Shown one piece after another: positions 1-8,406 of a DNA stretch of 64,000 nucleotides. The position numbers and the translations under genes were made by a program. Positions within the stretch are counted from its first letter, which is position 1; the number at the start of each line of letters is the position of its first letter. The stretch lies in NCBI GenBank assembly GCA_036245525.1, contig BTPG01000004.1, forward strand, positions 163,189,025-163,253,024, read 5' to 3'. Below the pieces are notes generated by a model. That model ran no database searches and was not told the origin of the DNA. It saw nothing but the letters and a program-made list of their open reading frames with translations. The DNA comes from Semisulcospira habei. Lineage: Eukaryota; Mollusca; Gastropoda; Semisulcospiridae.

Positions 1-1122
1 CCAGTACAGCGGCGGCTCTGTGTTGAGACGTACCAATTCTGCCTGCTGTCCTGAGGTCTTGGTTGAGCCTTTTGGGGTTGTCGCCTCGGGGAATACTCTT
101 GGAAGGACAGCGTATCGCCTTGTGTCCCTTCGTTCCACAGGAAAACATGTCAGGTTCTCCACCGACATCTGTTTCGGGGTGTCTCTGACGTATTTTTCTT
201 CTGCTCCAGTAGACACGCGCTGCGGCTTTCCAGGCCCGCACTTCATGTTGTGGGCGTCCAGGTATCTTTGAGCAAAATCTGCAAGGACCTTCAGGGACTG
301 GTCCTTTTGCTCCCTGAGCTGGGCGGCCAGGTCCTTAGAACAACTTGTTCTTTGATGATGAGGTCACACAAGTCCAGGTACTCCTTCTTCAAGCCAGCCA
401 GCTCTATCCATTTCTACAGGTAGGTCCTGATTCTCTTGTTGAATAGACCAAGTCTTTCTCCTTCCTCAGGCTTGCAATTTCGGAATCGTCGTCTGTAACC
501 CTCTTCAGTGAAGTTGTACTGTCTCATCGGCGTTAAACCCAAATAACTAACTATCTTGTACTGTCTCAGCAGGGCGGCTCTCAACTGCACATAATCCTTG
601 GCTTTTTCTCTTGGCAGGCGGGTGTAGAGCTCAAGCGCTTTGCTGGTGTGCTCAGTTTGATGGCCCAAGTCTCTTGTTTCCAGTTTTGCTGCTTGCGAAG
701 CGCTCGAACCGCTCCAGATAATCGTCCATTTTATCTGAATTTTCTGCAAAAGGCGGTAGTTTTGGCGCACTTAGTCTGCTGGCTAAGGCTGCTGCTTCAG
801 TTGTCCTCTGGCTCTATGCCTCTAATTCTATTCTCTTGAGTTGAATTTCATGTTGTCGCTGCCTCTCTGCCTCTTCTCACTGAATTTTGAGTTTCTTGAT
901 TTCATGCTTTTTGGCTCTTTCTTCTCTCTCCAGTTTCTCCTTTTCTCTCTCCAGTCTCTCTTCTTCTTTCTCCTTTTCTCTCTCCAGTCTCTTTTCTTCT
1001 TTCTCCTTCTTTCTCTCCAGTCTCTTTTCTTCTCTCTCCTTTACAAACTCAAGGAGTTCAGCTCCCTGGAGCCCACATTCCTTTCCAATTCTCAGGAATG
1101 TCTCCATTTCCGATGTTGCCAT
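1..1122 (-). pseudogene. gag: LTR retrotransposon gag (SCAN-like), 5' part of the gene
   Basis: Reading leftward from 1122 the protein starts MATSEMETFL and is followed by a strongly charged Glu/Lys/Arg coiled coil (about residues 25-75). After frame changes comes a capsid-like core: a region with LYTRLPREKAKDYVQLRAAL, then LL-RQY and NFTEEGYRRRFR, the arrangement typical of SCAN-like gag proteins of Ty3-type retrotransposons. Further downstream the text reads through RYLDAHNMKCG and ends with a CF-W-EGTQGD stretch where a zinc knuckle would be expected. The reading frame is broken several times, so this is a relic. The gene runs off the left edge. Its start codon lies only 9 bp inside the DIRS boundary, and the matching leader and primer-binding site reappear beyond 24580. 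I am confident it is gag-like, less so about the exact clade. Confidence 0.7.
514..568 (+). repeat. 29-bp retroposon tail insertion with 13-bp target duplication
   Basis: TTGTACTGTCTCA occurs at 514-526 and again at 556-568, bracketing 29 bp that contain GGCGTTAAACCCAAATAAC. The same tail recurs at 50107-50160. It is a heavily 5'-truncated SINE or LINE end. It added 42 nt (14 codons) to gag, keeping the frame and duplicating the residues RQY. Confidence 0.7.
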
Positions 1123-1130
1123 CCCTGCAT

Positions 1131-1335
1131 TTGTTTCCTCAAAAACATTACCGATGACATGACTAATAGGAAGTGTCTACTACTTGCTCAATTTTAGCCT
1201 AAGAACCCTGTTGTGTTACAACACAACCCGGGAGGCACTCGGGGGAACCTCCAGAGGGGCCGAGAGTTGTCTCCCATCCCTGCCCTACTGGTTCCAGGTC
1301 ACGTGGTAGACCAACCAGTCGTCCTACTTAGCTCG
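1131..1335 (+). repeat. DIRS left inverted terminal repeat
   Basis: The reverse complement of this stretch matches 24358-24580 over about 200 bp, including the landmarks GTTGTGTTACAACACAAC, CCACGTGACC and TAGTCATGTCATCGG. The outermost bases TTTGTTTCCTCAAAAAC are also found inverted in the internal complementary region near 24180. Confidence 0.8.
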
Positions 1336-1831
1336 CGCTGTAAAGACGTGTTCAGCGTTAGCCTTGGACTCTACCTGTGTATGCTGCGACCAGTGCCCGG
1401 TCTTCTTGCTTACGCTCGACTTTGGACTTCATGTTCTCCACTGCCTGTGCGGCAGAGCTTCTCCCCTGCGGGTTTCCTGCTGAGAGGGCTTTGTTTGCTT
1501 GGGCTTCCGTTGCCTCTTCTGCGCCGGCCCTGTGTGGCCCGTTTTTCCTGCCTTGCGCTGTGCTGGTGTTATGGAGGTTCCCCCCCCCCCCCCCCCGACC
1601 CCGCTTCATCTGAGAGGTAAGGTAGCGGTAACAGCCCTCGGCTGGCCCCCGAGCCGGGTGCCAGCTGCGCCTGGGGCGCCTCGTTTTCTCACTCGTACGT
1701 CGTATATCTTGACACCCGACGCTCGGCTTAGCTTGGCGCCCTCGCCGTTAGGGGGTGGCTAGCGCCAGTTGTTCAGCGGCACTACGTTCCGTTTGTACTT
1801 TGTTGTACCATTTTTAGCTTGGTGGGGGCCC
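1336..1831 (+). other. DIRS 5' non-coding region, left of the Polinton insertion
   Basis: GC-rich sequence with a poly-C run at about 1579-1594. It joins directly, across the Polinton and its duplicated CTTGTG, to the DIRS sequence at 18251. No convincing protein is seen; the ORFs here are short and compositionally odd. Confidence 0.55.
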
Positions 1832-1837
1832 CTTGTG
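1832..1837. repeat. Polinton 1 target-site duplication, left
   Basis: CTTGTG immediately outside the AGAGATAT... terminus. It matches 18245-18250 exactly. Six bases is the known Polinton target duplication length. Confidence 0.95.
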
Positions 1838-2083
1838 AGAGATATAAATACTGAGCGGATTAAAGCATCATTAACACAATGACTGAGTTAACCCCCTTGA
1901 TTATATCTTTTTTGGCCCTCCATATCTATGTCTCCCGCACAGAGTAAATACCATTGGAAGTTACCCCTAAATCATCATTATTTAAACAGCCACATTTTTA
2001 TGAAAATCAAAAATAATACTTAAGGGGTTAACTCAGTCATTGTGTTAATAATACTTCAATCCGCTCAGTATTTATATCTCTCT
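1838..2083. repeat. Terminal palindrome: Polinton end repeated inside the TIR in reverse
   Basis: The outer 60 or so bases (AGAGATATAAATACTGAGCGG... to ...GAGTTAACCCC) recur inverted at about 2022-2083, separated by about 120 bp of AT-rich sequence. The terminus is therefore a 245-bp hairpin-like unit with Polinton-type ends on both sides. A few substitutions separate the two arms. Confidence 0.88.
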
Positions 2084-3167
2084 TAATTAGCTCATATGTC
2101 TACTGTCGCAATGTTACTATGTACGTAAACACAGCCCGTCGCCAGCTGACTCTAGGTACGACGCGTCAGAATAAAATATGCACAACAGTTACAAAATATG
2201 ATCACGTCGCAATGTTTTGACAACGTTGCTCAAAACCTTTTCAAATCCTTTAGCTGCTAGATCGATGTACCACACCTGAGTCGATATTCACACAATTTAT
2301 TTTTGACCTTAAGAAAATGCACATCGAAAAAATCATGACCCCCCACAAATGTAAATTGGTTTTAAGATTGAATGGGAATAAAACCCCCATTAGCTACCGC
2401 ACACAGAGAGAGAGAAAGACCCGCTTTGACAACACAGACATAAACTCCACTCATGTGAAACTTACACGTTTTAAATCAGCTTCTTTTCAAGCCAGCTCAC
2501 CTGTTTACCTTTGTGGTGTCTAATGTCGCCACGCGCCGGCACAGTAGCGCGCCACTGTTCAACTCACTGTGAGACCTAACACTCTATGTGAAGCCGGCTC
2601 TACAGCTCTGAAAAGGCTATTTGCTGAGAGGTGTCATACACTCAAGAAGACAGCATGTTTCGAAATTGACTTCATATTTACTCAATGACTGGTTCCCGAG
2701 AAATCAAACGGTGGCCTATACTCTGCACTATACAGGGAGCTGGAAAAACAGTTGTATAAGAAACTAACAAGTAATATCTAACACACAGACGTACACACAA
2801 ACAAACAGACGCGCACACAAACAAACAAACAAACACACAATCAAACAGACGTACACACACACAAACACACAATCAAACAGACGTACACACACAAACACAC
2901 ACACACACACACGCACTTACAGACACTCATGTCAGTACAATTTTATCGTAAGCATGAGCTGCCAGGTGGTGTCACGGTTGATCGCCTTTTGTGTTGCCTC
3001 ACGCCGCGCTATTAGCGGCCGCATTCCATTCCTTTTCAATTCAGACACGAGCCGCATTTTGAAAAGGCTCTCACCCGTCAATGGCCTTTATAGCTAAACC
3101 CTTTCAAATCGCTAAGTAATGACAAAAGTTCAACAAGGGGAACGTTATTATTTGAAAGGAGGGGGAT
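1838..3167 (+). repeat. Polinton 1 left terminal inverted repeat (1,330 bp)
   Basis: Pairs with 16915-18244 base for base in every segment I compared, including a long AC-rich microsatellite (about 2781-2910). Such identity implies a recent insertion or recent copying of one end from the other. Short reading frames inside it (for example 2317-2523) are repeated in the other arm and do not look like genes. Confidence 0.93.
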
Positions 3168-3472
3168 TTGTACTCATGTCAGGTTTCTAAGGAATTAGAA
3201 AATCAACTGGTGGTTAAACTCTACACTATACAGACACTGAAAACAGCTGGATAAGAAACTATCAAGTGGTCTCAAGTAAAACAATAAGTCACAACTCACT
3301 TAAATGTTAACCTTTAAGTGAGTTACAATAGGAACTTATTTAACTACTTACATTAAGAACTTATTAATTACTTACCCTAATTACTTACAAATACTTAATA
3401 ACAACTTGGCTCCAGTCACGTATACTAAGTCTTTTTTACTAAGTTACAAGAGCAACGAAAACTTTTTTTTTC
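3168..3472. other. Non-coding left control region of Polinton 1
   Basis: AT-rich gap with three visible features: a diverged direct copy of TIR sequence (about 3175-3275 resembles 2680-2785); a 12-bp-arm hairpin at 3293-3324 (AACTCACTTAAA / TTTAAGTGAGTT); and repeated AACTTATT / ACTTAC words to about 3400. Polinton 2 has a similarly placed TAAGTT-rich stretch (43180-43380) with little overall identity. Possible replication or regulatory region; function unproven. Confidence 0.5.
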
Positions 3473-3553
3473 TCAATAATATTCTGGTGGTGCAGATGGT
3501 GCAGGCCTAAACTGTGTAAGTGGCATGACATCTCTCTGTGAAGTGTATGACAT
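3473..3553 (-). CDS. Conserved 26-aa micro-ORF with PSAP and PPxY motifs
   Basis: ATG at 3553-3551 and TGA at 3475-3473 encode 26 residues beginning MSYTSQ and ending PSAPPEYY. It sits 26 bp after the stop of the 228-aa gene, in the same strand and cluster. The second Polinton has the same ORF in the same place (43398-43481, 27 residues), beginning MSYTSQ and ending PSAPPPPPDYY. Both keep start, stop, the MSYTSQ head, VMP, PSAP and a PPxY. P(S/T)AP and PPxY are known late-domain motifs that bind TSG101 and NEDD4-family ligases. A budding or ESCRT-recruiting role is inference. Conservation between copies with different flanks is the main evidence that it is a gene. Confidence 0.62.
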   Translation of the reverse strand: MSYTSQRDVMPLTQFRPAPSAPPEYY

Positions 3554-3579
3554 TAATAAACGATTACCAAATCTGATTT

Positions 3580-4266
3580 TTATTTGTTTAAAAGATTGTG
3601 TAGCTTTTCTGTGGTTTCCTGAACACCTATCTTTTTTCCTTCCGCTAAAAAACTAGCCTTCAGTTCTTCAACATTCACGGGAGATTGACTGCGCATTTTA
3701 TTCTGGATTTCAGACTTCTGTTTTTTGTAATTATTTAAATCATCCTGGACTCGTTTAAATTCCTCGTCATTAATACAATTATCATTCAATGCCTTACTGA
3801 TAATAAGTTTCATACTGCTCAGCTTTGCACCCGCCAAAGTACTCAATGCTTCATGTTTTTCTAATTTCGTGTGAAACCTCTTGTTCAAGGCTTCCAAACC
3901 AAAACAAGCCAGGCATGTAGCAACGCTTAGACCCTCAACTGCTATTCCAGCCAAACTCCCAATTCCTGTGGCGAACAAAACAATGCCCCCTACAGAACAT
4001 GAAGCTGAAACTGCACCAATAGCCATAGAAGTGTTTTGAACAGAATTAAATACTGACTTATACCTCCTTTTGCACCGTGAGTACTTAGCCTCCTCACTCT
4101 CCAAATATTTCAAAGCTTCTGTAATATTATTTAATCTGAATGCATCTGCCTGTAATGTTTTATCTGAAGCAATTGGCATATGTGGATCAGGCGCAAGTGT
4201 TGTTTTAGTCATCACATTTGTTTCAGTCGGATCAAGCGTCGGTAGTTGTGGATAGAAGTTTACCAT
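3580..4266 (-). CDS. 228-aa protein with hydrophobic core and C-terminal coiled coil
   Basis: Unrecognised family beyond Polinton context. The start is the ATG after an A-rich GTGAATAAAAAAAATG leader. An N-terminal Pro/Thr-rich tail is followed by a helical charged region (about 45-70), a long Gly/Ala/Val/Ile hydrophobic stretch (about 78-125) that could insert into membranes, then charged helices to the end. It lies 29 bp downstream of the 291-aa gene, same strand, suggesting coordinated expression. The Polinton 2 copy is frameshifted. A membrane-active virion component is plausible but not shown. Confidence 0.75.
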   Translation of the reverse strand: MVNFYPQLPTLDPTETNVMTKTTLAPDPHMPIASDKTLQADAFRLNNITEALKYLESEEAKYSRCKRRYKSVFNSVQNTSMAIGAVSASCSVGGIVLFATGIGSLAGIAVEGLSVATCLACFGLEALNKRFHTKLEKHEALSTLAGAKLSSMKLIISKALNDNCINDEEFKRVQDDLNNYKKQKSEIQNKMRSQSPVNVEELKASFLAEGKKIGVQETTEKLHNLLNK

Positions 4267-4295
4267 TTTTTTTATTCACAAATATTTTTTTTTAT

Positions 4296-5171
4296 TTAAT
4301 CAGCAATTACATTTTGCAACTCTTCAAAAGTATACAATTTGCTGGCATAATAAAATGCAACAAGATCAATGTGTTCAAGGTTTATGTAAGTTAGACGAAC
4401 AAAAGTTGTTTTGTCAACCACCACCTTGACAGCTGGAACACTGCTCGAAACATTAATAACATCATTATTTTTTGTAATAGCAATAAAGACCTTTGATGAT
4501 TCTGTTACTGTTTCATCCCATGTAAGTTTAATTCCCTGTGCAATTTGAGCCTCTTTAGCAGTAGTTACTGATTTCATGATAATTTCAAATACTATTGCCG
4601 CTTCTCTAGCCACGACTAAGCTTGCTGGCATAAACACAACAGAAGTATCTGATCTACCCTTTCTAGTTGTAAGAAGATACCGCCGTCTCTCATAATTTTC
4701 AACTTTCAGTTTTTCTCTGCTATTGTTGTCTGGGGCAAAACTTGGAACAAGACTTACAATAAGCGGCCCCGAGTTAACAACCTTCCTAAACACTAAGGCA
4801 CCTTCGTCATCAGTGTATACATAAGGACTAATAAATTCCAACTTTATGTCCCAGTCAATTGTGGGTGGTGGAACAGGTACAGGTGAAACCACCCACTTAC
4901 TACCCACATGTATTAAGTTGTAAGGCGCATTATTTACAGGTGGAGTAGGTACAGTAACATCACGTAGCTGACCAAGTTTAGGAATCTGTTTTTCACCGTC
5001 TTTCATGTCGACAATTACTTTCCTCTTGTACATGCCATTTGAATCAAGTTCAAAACCATATATTTCTCCAACATCCCCTTCCTTCTCAAAATCCTGGACG
5101 TCTGCCAAATCTTTCAACTCTGTTACCGGACACGCAACTGGTATGATTCTCGACTTTGGACCACCACTCAT
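4296..5171 (-). CDS. 291-aa Polinton virion-type protein, function unknown
   Basis: Starts MSGGPKSRI after TTTATAAAAAATG. No catalytic motif recognised. The middle has a proline-rich linker (PVPVPPP near residue 100); the rest alternates short hydrophobic and charged segments and looks beta-rich. It sits between the penton-like gene and the 228-aa gene in a compact minus-strand cluster with gaps of 21-29 bp. The Polinton 2 copy (44202-45071) is open throughout and closely similar, including the proline linker (shorter) and the C-terminus ELQNVIAD, so it has been under constraint. Probably structural by context. Confidence 0.75.
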   Translation of the reverse strand: MSGGPKSRIIPVACPVTELKDLADVQDFEKEGDVGEIYGFELDSNGMYKRKVIVDMKDGEKQIPKLGQLRDVTVPTPPVNNAPYNLIHVGSKWVVSPVPVPPPTIDWDIKLEFISPYVYTDDEGALVFRKVVNSGPLIVSLVPSFAPDNNSREKLKVENYERRRYLLTTRKGRSDTSVVFMPASLVVAREAAIVFEIIMKSVTTAKEAQIAQGIKLTWDETVTESSKVFIAITKNNDVINVSSSVPAVKVVVDKTTFVRLTYINLEHIDLVAFYYASKLYTFEELQNVIAD

Positions 5172-5192
5172 TTTTTATAAACAAAAATAAAA

Positions 5193-5903
5193 TTATTTAA
5201 TTTCCAACACAACACTAAAATCATGCATAAGAACTGGTTTGTCATCCTGATTAGTTACAGATATACTCAGTGACTCAAAGAAACTAGAACCTAATTTCTT
5301 AAACTGCAAATTAGGAAATCTAACAACTACACTTTCACAATACGGAGCAGTTCCAGTAGGTAAGCATCTCAACAAAGTTGAAGGCTTTCCATTGTGTACA
5401 TTCTCAGTTGTGTTCAGTTCTTTCAAATAAACATTTAGCACTGTGTGTACTGACAAATTGACAGGACGTTTTCCAGTTATTTTAAGTTTTTTAATCTTCA
5501 TTGTTATAATACCAGACATAGCTTCACCTAAATTATCTGTTCTCCACCAATCTTCGTCAATATAAAATCCAAGTAAATATGCAAATTTATCTGAGATCCT
5601 TAACCAATTTTGTGTCAAAAATTCTAATGTAACAAGTAGGTTAGCTGGATTTAAAGTTGCTTTAATTTTAAAATTACTTTGAAACCATTCAGCTATAGTA
5701 CAAAAGTCATAATACCCAGGTGGTAAAGCTTCAGTCTTACCATCAAAAATTACTTTATTATATATATTATCTTCTACATTAAACCATTTTACTGTATAGA
5801 ACATTTCATGGATAGCTGCAGCCTTGCAACCATCTCGATTATCAATCCCATTAGTTAACCACACTGGTTTGCTTGTGTCAAGATTTGTTAAGGTAATAAA
5901 CAT
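5193..5903 (-). CDS. Penton-like minor capsid protein (single jelly roll)
   Basis: 236 residues. The pattern fits the Polinton minor capsid (penton) family: an LPPGYYDFCTIAEWF segment (about residues 60-75), an LLGF turn, then a beta-rich C-terminal half with STLLRCLP, a run of alternating strands and a terminal SVVLEIK strand. The start follows GAGATAATAAAAATG, and it is divergent from the 411-aa gene with only 24 bp between. In Polinton 2 the gene (45092-45872) has a frameshift near a poly-T, and the central segment (about residues 105-150) is very different while both ends are well conserved. Family assignment is by pattern, without alignment. Confidence 0.65.
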   Translation of the reverse strand: MFITLTNLDTSKPVWLTNGIDNRDGCKAAAIHEMFYTVKWFNVEDNIYNKVIFDGKTEALPPGYYDFCTIAEWFQSNFKIKATLNPANLLVTLEFLTQNWLRISDKFAYLLGFYIDEDWWRTDNLGEAMSGIITMKIKKLKITGKRPVNLSVHTVLNVYLKELNTTENVHNGKPSTLLRCLPTGTAPYCESVVVRFPNLQFKKLGSSFFESLSISVTNQDDKPVLMHDFSVVLEIK

Positions 5904-5927
5904 TTTTATTATCTCATATAAAAAAGG
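5904..5927. promoter_or_regulatory. 24-bp divergent promoter
   Basis: Only TTTATTATCTCATATAAAAA-type sequence separates two start codons on opposite strands. Each side reads as an A-rich leader: ATAATAAAAATG leftward and CATATAAAAAAGGATG rightward. Both must be transcribed from within this gap or from inside the neighbouring gene. Confidence 0.5.
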
Positions 5928-7163
5928 ATGGAATTTAAATCACCAACCATTACCACTACAAACGCATTTCAATTTAATGTGGATGCCAAATACAATGTTG
6001 CACCTACTTATGAACAGAAAATAATTCAACTAAATCAGCTTGATATTGCTGTGTCTGAACAAGATTTATTTCAAGTGAAAGTACCGAATCCGTTTGACCA
6101 TTACCTAAACCCTCCAATAACAGATGACTCTACTGCAAGAAAGTGGTCTTCAAGTCCACTACAGATGTTTCAAAACCAACTCAACTTTGCAATACTATGC
6201 TCAACTACAGGCTGTGGTGTTTCATTTACAGACCACTTGAATCACTCAAACAAACTGATTAGATCTGTGTATCGTTTCCATGTTTATTACCAGCTTAGAC
6301 GTATACTGTCAGAACTGCATACACCATTACCAACTGAATCCAGTTTCAACAGGTATAACAACCCCATGGATATGAAAGCATTTGAACGCATCTGTAATGA
6401 ATTTAACATTAACCCTGGCACTAAGTATGACTTCACACAAAAACTTGATGATCACAAAGGCATGGGTACACTTTATTACGCTATGAGTCACAGACAATAC
6501 CCTCAAGATTATTACCCTGGGTACACTTCATTCTCATCAAAATCTGAAGTCTGGTTAGGATCAATAGAGCAGAAACAGTCTAATGCGTGGACCACATTTA
6601 TTTTAGATAAATCTGACGGGTTTACTCAAGCGGGAGTCGAGCGCGTAAATGAGTCTATCAGAACATATGTCTGGTGCATACTAGGCGCACAATCACTAAC
6701 AAAATCGAATATTCTGAATGGAAGTGGAATATTTGAATCTCAAAAACAGTTTCTCACTAATCTTGAAGATTCAATTAATTCAACAGTTGATCTCCCATCT
6801 AGCATACAGCGCTACCAAAACGTACTCAGATATGCCAGATCGAAAGTTGACTTTGTAGTTGGCACTGGGTTATACATGTTACCATCTGATCTTCAACTCC
6901 AAATGGGTACAATAACAAATTATAATAATGAAATCATTGTTGCAGGTGTTGGTCAGAAATTAGGACTCAATAAAAGTGTAAACTTAGGAGCAACAACTGC
7001 GCATGTACTGTCATTAAAATTATTACAGGAGGTTACTTCCCCTGCCCCACCACTGGTACCCATACAGTCAGTAACAACCCCTGACACACATGAGTCAGAA
7101 CGAACTGCATTAGTAATAGGATTAACAGGGCTAGGAGTATTACTTCTTTACCTGTTTTATTAA
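5928..7163 (+). CDS. 411-aa Polinton protein with C-terminal membrane anchor
   Basis: Starts MEFKSPT. A large soluble region contains QVKVPNPFDHYLNPP, aromatic-rich YYAMSHRQYPQDYYPGY and a conserved KSDGFTQAGVERVNESI segment. Near residue 355 is a Pro/Thr-rich linker, and the C-terminus is a hydrophobic helix (about 392-410) with almost no tail, as in tail-anchored proteins. The 3' end overlaps the convergent 408-aa gene by 24 bp. Polinton 2 keeps it at high identity apart from a retroelement insertion. No enzymatic motif recognised; a virion membrane or scaffold role is inference. Confidence 0.78.
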   Translation: MEFKSPTITTTNAFQFNVDAKYNVAPTYEQKIIQLNQLDIAVSEQDLFQVKVPNPFDHYLNPPITDDSTARKWSSSPLQMFQNQLNFAILCSTTGCGVSFTDHLNHSNKLIRSVYRFHVYYQLRRILSELHTPLPTESSFNRYNNPMDMKAFERICNEFNINPGTKYDFTQKLDDHKGMGTLYYAMSHRQYPQDYYPGYTSFSSKSEVWLGSIEQKQSNAWTTFILDKSDGFTQAGVERVNESIRTYVWCILGAQSLTKSNILNGSGIFESQKQFLTNLEDSINSTVDLPSSIQRYQNVLRYARSKVDFVVGTGLYMLPSDLQLQMGTITNYNNEIIVAGVGQKLGLNKSVNLGATTAHVLSLKLLQEVTSPAPPLVPIQSVTTPDTHESERTALVIGLTGLGVLLLYLFY

Positions 7164-8366
7164 ATAACCCACCATTAACCCTCCTACTGTCACCAAAAAT
7201 ACCCACACATGTTCAGCCATAAACCCAACTACCTTTGCTGTAGTATTAATCAACCAGCTGACAACAGAGCCTAAAATGCCAGGCAATGCGTCTACTGCTT
7301 TCAGAGCCAATTTCTTAAGCAAGTCTGATATGTGAGACAACTGTTTCTTTACCCACGACTGTAAATCTTTTGGATCTGTGGGAGCCGGTGGGCCCGGGGG
7401 TGGCGGTGCACCCCCACCAACCCCAGCACCGGAGACAGCCAGCACTACAGTACCGATAATAAACCCAAGAGCAGTAATTAAACTAGCAATTGTAATACCC
7501 TGCTCTCTGAAAAGTGTTTTAAGTCTCTCAGCCAGAGTAGTGTCTTCGTGAAGTATTTTCTGAATAGTTTCTCTAATTCTGTTGACCTGTGATTTTAGTT
7601 TTTGTCTTCCAATACTAATCACTTCTAACCGTCCTGATCTTTCTATCTGCAAATCATTTAATCTGTGCTGTATTCTCTCTTTCATTTCTGTGTCAAGATT
7701 CCCATTGTCTGCTGTAGCCAGTTTCTCTTTTTCACGTTCTATGTGTTTATCAAGCTCTCCCAGTTTGGCAAGATTATTAACCATCTCACCTCTTATTGTC
7801 TGCAGTGATTTATCCAATCCCATAATCTCCCTCATTGACAAAGGTGGATCATCTATTGTTTTCATAGCATCATTTAATTGACCTTCAGTAAATGAAGTTT
7901 CTTGTATCACAGTGTTTGCTATTTCTGGTAGGCTTGTTACTGGTGCCATTTCAATCTCTTGCCCTGTTGGCAACTTTGTTTGCGTGTCGTGAAGCACACT
8001 AACCAGTCTTGGGGGAACGGGAGACCCTCCAATTCCAAGGTACCTTGCCAACCCAGAGTTACCACCGACTTCACCTTTAATTGTACTTAAAGCTCTAAAC
8101 TTAGAAGGATTATTTTTATGTGTTAGATTTATTTTCCCTCTGTCCGTATTTACAAATAAGTGCCCTTTATCATATTCAAACTGGTTAGGATCCAAGACAT
8201 CTGGGTGGACACCAACACTGTCATAAAATGAGTTTACTTTATCTTTTAACAGTTCGTGATACAAAGGAGAAGTAGTTACCATTCCAGTCATATCTGTGAT
8301 ACTGGTATCTGAGGCATCCATGTCATCCATTTCAAAATCTTCATGATTAAATCCTCCCGCTGCCAT
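7140..8366 (-). CDS. 408-aa coiled-coil membrane protein of Polintons
   Basis: Starts MAAGGFNHEDFEMDDMD (acidic head). A long coiled coil (about 155-285) is rich in Glu/Lys/Arg heptads. Next come a transmembrane-like segment (about 293-315), a proline hinge (GAPPPPGPPAPTDP), and a C-terminal domain with AVDALPGILGSVVSWLI and a last hydrophobic segment VWVFLVTVGGLMVGYL. The ALPGI(I/L)G..VSWL element is, to my knowledge, recurrent in invertebrate Polinton proteins; its function is undetermined. Divergent from the major capsid gene with a 40-bp gap. Broken in Polinton 2. Confidence 0.75.
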   Translation of the reverse strand: MAAGGFNHEDFEMDDMDASDTSITDMTGMVTTSPLYHELLKDKVNSFYDSVGVHPDVLDPNQFEYDKGHLFVNTDRGKINLTHKNNPSKFRALSTIKGEVGGNSGLARYLGIGGSPVPPRLVSVLHDTQTKLPTGQEIEMAPVTSLPEIANTVIQETSFTEGQLNDAMKTIDDPPLSMREIMGLDKSLQTIRGEMVNNLAKLGELDKHIEREKEKLATADNGNLDTEMKERIQHRLNDLQIERSGRLEVISIGRQKLKSQVNRIRETIQKILHEDTTLAERLKTLFREQGITIASLITALGFIIGTVVLAVSGAGVGGGAPPPPGPPAPTDPKDLQSWVKKQLSHISDLLKKLALKAVDALPGILGSVVSWLINTTAKVVGFMAEHVWVFLVTVGGLMVGYLIKQVKK

Positions 8367-8406
8367 TGTTTTATTAATTTATTATTTTTTATTGTGCATA
8401 ATAAAA
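8367..8406. promoter_or_regulatory. 40-bp divergent promoter for capsid and 408-aa genes
   Basis: Almost pure A/T apart from TTGTGC. Rightward it ends CATAATAAAAATG at the capsid start; leftward it reads TTAATAAAACAATG. The same sequence is kept in Polinton 2 (48639-48678) with two or three changes, although the surrounding genes there are degraded. Confidence 0.5.

Noticed and set aside
1831..1837. Polinton end placed one base further out (GAGAGATAT pairs on both sides)
   Set aside because: Starting at AG gives an exact 6-bp duplication CTTGTG, while the outer G/C pair is part of that duplication.
2317..2523. 68-aa ORF present in both Polinton TIRs (also 17559-17765), and a 64-aa ORF at 2678-2872
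   Set aside because: Duplication is explained by the TIR; the second is a translated AC microsatellite. No motif or start context like the real genes.
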